In this document: piece by piece, positions 60,670 to 64,000 of the stretch | Layout of the letters: the number at the start of each line of letters is the position of its first letter | Numbering within the stretch: position 1 is the first letter of the stretch | DNA from: CAVQGZ01 sp942491665 | GTDB lineage: Bacteria > Actinomycetota > Actinomycetes > Jiangellales > Jiangellaceae | Direction: 5' to 3' | Length of the DNA: 64,000 nucleotides | Assembly: GCA_942491665.1 (NCBI GenBank) | Contig: CALOBR010000016.1 | Span: forward strand, 1-64,000 | The notes under the pieces: generated by a model | The model's database searches: none | Told to the model about the DNA's origin: nothing | What the model saw: the letters and a program-made list of their open reading frames with translations, nothing else | Position numbers and translations under genes: made by a program

Positions 60670-61455
60670 ATGATCGCTACCCTCACGACGGTGGCCAATG
60701 CGGCAGCCGAGTCGACCCGCCAGCTCTCCCAGCCCACCCCGGGCGCTCTCGACCACGCGCTGCGGCAGCACGCCGATCCCCATCGGGCGGTCAAGGAGAA
60801 GCAGTACCTCAAGAGCGACCTCACCCACTACGGCGTCAGCGTGCCGCTGATGCACCGCCTCGCCGCCAGCTCGGCGAACAAGCTCGATCGGCCGTCGCTG
60901 CTCGACGTGACGGCCAGGCTGTGGGACGAGCCCGCCCAGGCGCCGGTCTTCGAGCGCCGGTTTCTGGCCGCGGACCTGCTGTCGAACCGAACCGAGCTGC
61001 TCACCCCTGCCGACCTGCCACTGATCGAGCGGTTGTGCAGGCAGGCGCGCACGTGGGCCATCATCGACACGCTCGCCCCACGCGTGGTTGGGCCGCTGGC
61101 CACGCGCTACCCGGACGAGTTCACCCCGGTGCTTGACGCGTGGGCCGGAGACGCCGACCACTGGATCCGCCGCACCGCGCTCCTGGCCCACCTCATCCCG
61201 CTGCGCGACGGCCGCGGCGACTGGCAACGTTTCACGCGCTACGCCGACACCCTGCTCGACGACCGAGAGTTCTTCGTCGCCAAGGCGATTGGGTGGGTGC
61301 TGCGCGACACCGGACGTCGGCGTCCCGACATGGTGCTGGAATGGGTCGAGCCGCGATTCACCCGAATGACACCGGTAACGGCGCGGGAGGCGATCAAGCC
61401 CTTCTCGCCCGATGTGCAGGAACGGCTCCGCCAGTCACGTGCCGCCACCACCTGA
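60670..61455 (+). CDS. DNA alkylation repair protein (AlkD-like HEAT fold)
   Basis: 261 residues. ATG 60,670 (MIATLTTVANAAAESTRQLS). Helical-repeat protein: AVKEKQYLKSDLTHYGVSVP, FERRFLAADLLSNRTEL, RQARTWAIIDTLAPRVVGPL, DADHWIRRTALLAHLIPLRD with the catalytic-site Trp/Asp region, FFVAKAIGWVLRDTGRRRPD with Arg, end EAIKPFSPDVQERLRQ. AlkD-type glycosylases excise bulky or cationic alkylated bases without base flipping. The frame is open further 5', but homology starts here. Confidence 0.85.
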   Translation: MIATLTTVANAAAESTRQLSQPTPGALDHALRQHADPHRAVKEKQYLKSDLTHYGVSVPLMHRLAASSANKLDRPSLLDVTARLWDEPAQAPVFERRFLAADLLSNRTELLTPADLPLIERLCRQARTWAIIDTLAPRVVGPLATRYPDEFTPVLDAWAGDADHWIRRTALLAHLIPLRDGRGDWQRFTRYADTLLDDREFFVAKAIGWVLRDTGRRRPDMVLEWVEPRFTRMTPVTAREAIKPFSPDVQERLRQSRAATT

Positions 61456-61500
61456 TCGTGCGCTGATCTGCAGGAACAAGGCGCTAGCGTCCCCCTCACC

Positions 61501-63174
61501 ATGAGCGAGACCACCACCGTCCAGCGCCCCGAGCGGCGCAGCGTCCAGCAGACCGCCAAGGACGTCACGAACCCGGCCACGATCAAGGGCGTCGTCGCGC
61601 TGACCGTCGGGATCGCCATCGTGGCGCTTCCTGGAGTGACGCTGACGGTCGCTGGGGTCGCCATCGGGATCGGGCTCGTCGCCGTCGGTGTCTACGACGT
61701 GTGGTTCGGGCTCACCGGCCGCGCTGACGCCCCCCGCTCGCGCCCGACAGCCGTGGCCAGGGGGCTGCTGAGCCTCGCGGCCGGCCTGATCGTTCTGCTC
61801 GACCGGTACGACTCACTGCGCGCCCTCGTGGTGCTGCTCGGCTTGTACCTGATCGGACGCGGCCTTGTCAGCCTGGTCGCAGCCTTCGTCGGCCATCGGT
61901 CCCAGCGTGGCGCTCGCCTCACGATCGGCTTCGGAGGCTTGGCGTTCGGGGTCTTGGCGATCGCCGTCCCCGAGCCGCTCACCGAGGGCATCGTGATCGC
62001 CGGTGCTGCGGCAGCCATCGTGATGGGCGGCATCCTGCTCGCGTACGGTCTTCGCGTCGGCGCCCCCGCAAGCGCCGCCATCGACGTGTCCACGGCGGCC
62101 ACCAGCGAGATCCTGTGGGACTGGGTGAGCGCCACCGACATCGGGGCCGAGCGGCGCGAGACCCAGGCGGAGTCTCTGTACTTCGAGGAGCCCGGCCGAG
62201 CCGGCAAGCTGACGGCCTGGTGGGTGATGCTGGCGCTCAGCGTCTCGATCGCCACGTTCGCGGTGCTTCAGGACTCCACCGCCGTCGTCATCGGCGCCAT
62301 GCTCATCGCCCCGCTGATGACCCCGATCCTGGGGCTCGCCGGTGCCGTGGTGAACGGGTGGCGTCACCGGGCGGCGTCGTCGGCCTTCTTGGTGGCCGGC
62401 GGTGTCGTGGCCGCGATCGCGCTGGCCTACCTCATCGCTGCCTGGGTGCCCGAGCTGGTGTCGTTCGAGGCCAACTCGCAGATCGTCAGCCGCGTGAGCC
62501 CGACGTTCGTCGACATGCTGATCGCGTTGGCAGCGGGGGCGGCCGGTGCGTTCGCCACCGTCAACAGGCGGGTGTCGTCCTCCATCGCCGGTGTGGCGAT
62601 CGCCGTCGCGCTGGTGCCGCCGCTGGGCGTGGTCGGCGTCTCGCTGGAGAACCAGCGGTGGGACGACGCCTTCGGCTCCTTCTTGCTGTTCATGACCAAC
62701 TTCGTCTCCATCGTGCTCGCCGCGGCGGCTGTCTTCGTACTCGCCGGGTTCGCCGAGAGCGCTCGGCTGCGCAAGAACCGGCGCCAGGTGGTGTCCACCC
62801 TCGCTCCGTTCGTGGCCCTGGCCCTCGTCATCCTCGTGCCCTTGGTGTTCACGGCCGAGGGCATCCTCGCCACGGCCAACCAGCAGAACACGGCGCAGCG
62901 CGTCGTGGCGGACTGGATCGGAGAGGAGAGCGAGGTTCGGGTGCAGGCGGTCGGCGTCGACGGCGACGTCGTGAGCGTGTCGCTGGCCGGTTCGGACGCG
63001 ATCCCGCCGGTGCGCGACCTTCAGGCGCAGCTCAGCGACGAGCTCGACCAACCGGTGAGCGTCGTGGTCGACTACACGCCGTCGGCCGAGATCACGGTGG
63101 ACGAGACCGGAGACGTCACCCGCGACGACCGCGCCGACCCCACCAGCGCGTTCGCGGAGTCGAGCCCGACGTGA
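61501..63174 (+). CDS. HdeD-like (DUF308) + DUF389 membrane protein fusion
   Basis: 557 residues, intact. ATG 61,501 (MSETTTVQRPERR). N-terminal region (about 30-190) has six TM segments of HdeD type (VVALTVGIAIVALPGVTLTV, LLSLAAGLIVLLDRYDSLRA, LLGLYLIGRGLVSLVAAFV, GGLAFGVLAIAVPEP). The second part (about 235-450) is the DUF389 domain: WWVMLALSVSIATFAVLQDS, AVVIGAMLIAPLMTPILGLA (signature), FVDMLIALAAGAAGAFATVN, GVAIAVALVPPLGVVG; then a soluble beta domain (VRVQAVGVDGDVVSVSLAG). Function unknown; fusion joins two families often seen in stress-related membrane proteins. Confidence 0.88.
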   Translation: MSETTTVQRPERRSVQQTAKDVTNPATIKGVVALTVGIAIVALPGVTLTVAGVAIGIGLVAVGVYDVWFGLTGRADAPRSRPTAVARGLLSLAAGLIVLLDRYDSLRALVVLLGLYLIGRGLVSLVAAFVGHRSQRGARLTIGFGGLAFGVLAIAVPEPLTEGIVIAGAAAAIVMGGILLAYGLRVGAPASAAIDVSTAATSEILWDWVSATDIGAERRETQAESLYFEEPGRAGKLTAWWVMLALSVSIATFAVLQDSTAVVIGAMLIAPLMTPILGLAGAVVNGWRHRAASSAFLVAGGVVAAIALAYLIAAWVPELVSFEANSQIVSRVSPTFVDMLIALAAGAAGAFATVNRRVSSSIAGVAIAVALVPPLGVVGVSLENQRWDDAFGSFLLFMTNFVSIVLAAAAVFVLAGFAESARLRKNRRQVVSTLAPFVALALVILVPLVFTAEGILATANQQNTAQRVVADWIGEESEVRVQAVGVDGDVVSVSLAGSDAIPPVRDLQAQLSDELDQPVSVVVDYTPSAEITVDETGDVTRDDRADPTSAFAESSPT

Positions 63175-63211
63175 CGCGCTGCCGGCAGATGGCCGGCACA
63201 GGGGTGACGCG

Positions 63212-63302
63212 CGGAGGCGGAGGGATTTGAACCCTCGAGGGGCTTTGAGACCCCAACCCGCTTAGCAGGCGGGCGCCATCGACCGGACTAGGCGACGCCT
63301 CC
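63212..63302 (-). tRNA. tRNA-Ser (anticodon GCU)
   Basis: Acceptor stem GGAGGCG/CGCCTCC, anticodon arm CCCGC-CTGCTAA-GCGGG with GCT as anticodon, T-arm GAGGGTTCAAATCCCTC, and an extra arm of class II type. About 91 nt including discriminator G; CCA is not encoded. Confidence 0.93.
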
Positions 63303-63399
63303 GAACGCCCAACCGGGGTTGAGCGCGCCGCAAGCGTACCCGCGCTCGGGCGTTCGCCGGAACCGACCACCAGCGTTCTCGGGTGATACTGGATGCACC

Positions 63400-64000
63400 A
63401 TGGGCCTCATCCCTCCCGGCACGTACCCGGACGGCGCATCCGCGTCGCCCGGCGACGACGGGACGCCCGGGACGCTCGACGCGGGCCGCGACCAGGCCGA
63501 GCGGGCTCAGCGCGACGAGCAGAACTACCGCTTTCGCACCTACCTGCGCCGCGCGTCGATCGGGTCGCTGGTACCCGGGCTCGGGCTGATCCTCGGCGGC
63601 CAGCGCAAGGCCGGCGTCCCGATGCTGCTCGCCTTCGTCGCCCTGGTCGGCGGCGCCGTCGCGCTTCTCGCGACCCGCAGCCGTACCGAGCTCGTCGGGC
63701 TGGCCGTCGACCCCCTCTTCCTCGTGCTCGCCGCCGCGACGCTCGGGCTGCTGGCGCTCGCGCTGCTGGCCTCGGCCGCGTACTCCCACCACCGGCTGCA
63801 GCCCGCGGGCATCCGTGGCAGCCAGCGCTTCGGCGGTGCCCTCGTCCTCGTGCTCGTCACCAGCATGGTCGTCGCTCCGGTGGCCATGGCGTCGCGCTAC
63901 GCCCTCGTGCAGCACGAGCTGGTCACCAACGTCTTCACCGCCGTCGACCTCGACGACGACGTGCCCACCGACGCGGTGACCGGCGAACCCGCCCCCGCAC
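63400..64000 (+). CDS. LytR-CpsA-Psr (LCP)-type cell-envelope protein, N-terminal part
   Basis: ATG 63,400 (MGLIPPGTYPDG). An acidic/Arg-rich cytosolic head (TLDAGRDQAERAQRDEQNYR) is followed by TMs SIGSLVPGLGLILGG, MLLAFVALVGGAVALL, VDPLFLVLAAATLGLLALAL and ALVLVLVTSMVVAPVAMAS. The gene runs off the window, so the LCP catalytic domain is not seen; the multi-TM start followed by an extracellular part (VFTAVDLDDDVPTDA) is typical of actinobacterial LCP proteins that attach glycopolymers to peptidoglycan. Family is inferred from the N-terminal pattern. Confidence 0.5.
   Translation, partial: MGLIPPGTYPDGASASPGDDGTPGTLDAGRDQAERAQRDEQNYRFRTYLRRASIGSLVPGLGLILGGQRKAGVPMLLAFVALVGGAVALLATRSRTELVGLAVDPLFLVLAAATLGLLALALLASAAYSHHRLQPAGIRGSQRFGGALVLVLVTSMVVAPVAMASRYALVQHELVTNVFTAVDLDDDVPTDAVTGEPAPA

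Overview
The window does not read as one continuous genome. It appears to join at least three backgrounds. Bases 1-657 end inside a class I fructose-bisphosphate aldolase of betaproteobacterial type. About 660-27,370 looks gammaproteobacterial, of the purple sulfur bacterium kind (LptG, PepA, IS91 with a partner integrase, Pcm, DUF3530, L,D-transpeptidase). About 27,400-64,000 is actinobacterial, Pseudonocardia-like (very high GC, SpoIIAA-like protein, DUF389, LCP-family protein, tRNA-Ser, IS110/IS256/IS1634 elements). Genes are cut mid-domain near 657-661, 7,686-7,689 and 27,370-27,400, without element ends at the first and third. Large parts (1-14.3 kb, 20-41 kb) carry many single-base indels that break otherwise well-conserved reading frames, as in low-coverage draft data. 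Genes called 'pseudogene' here may therefore be intact in the real organism.

Layout: aldolase end (1-657); MFS transporter, FixJ-type regulator and PAS histidine kinase as one minus-strand operon (660-4,511); RDD protein, lptG, truncated pepA (4.5-7.7 kb); truncated tyrosine recombinase and IS91 transposase (7.7-9.4 kb); a defence island (9.7-19.85 kb); thioredoxin/DsbD-like protein, Pcm, DUF3530, methyltransferase, DUF2237, L,D-transpeptidase, ICMT-like enzyme and TPR protein (20-27.3 kb); IS1634 transposase (27.7-29.5); P-type ATPase, carbamate kinase and amino-acid permease (29.6-34.7); membrane proteins including DUF4239 (35-37); a mobile-element zone with IS110, a broken IS256 and a two-recombinase Tn554-like module (39-46); FAD oxidoreductase and Fe-S protein (46.8-49.6); a MazEF-like toxin-antitoxin pair; precisely bounded IS4 and IS5 elements (50.1-53.2); SpoIIAA-like protein, lipoprotein, two more IS110 copies, FUSC protein, integrase, AlkD-like protein, HdeD-DUF389 fusion, tRNA-Ser and an LCP-type protein (53.4-64).

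The most interesting part is the 10.5-19.4 kb island. It holds a convergent pair of candidate anti-phage loci. On the plus strand is a large protein with a Cap4/DUF4297-like nuclease end, a P-loop NTPase core, at least six near-identical 40-residue repeats and a TPR tail (an Avs/NLR-like layout). On the minus strand is an intact, translationally coupled three-gene operon: SIR2-domain protein, 194-residue middle protein and an SMC/Rad50-like ATPase with a CPVC zinc hook. This fits a Lamassu/ABC-3C-type system with a SIR2 effector. Related imperfect palindromes lie on each side of the island. In the actinobacterial half, three IS110 copies share a conserved noncoding leader of about 200 nt that is the natural place for a bridge RNA, and the copies differ from each other in short blocks.
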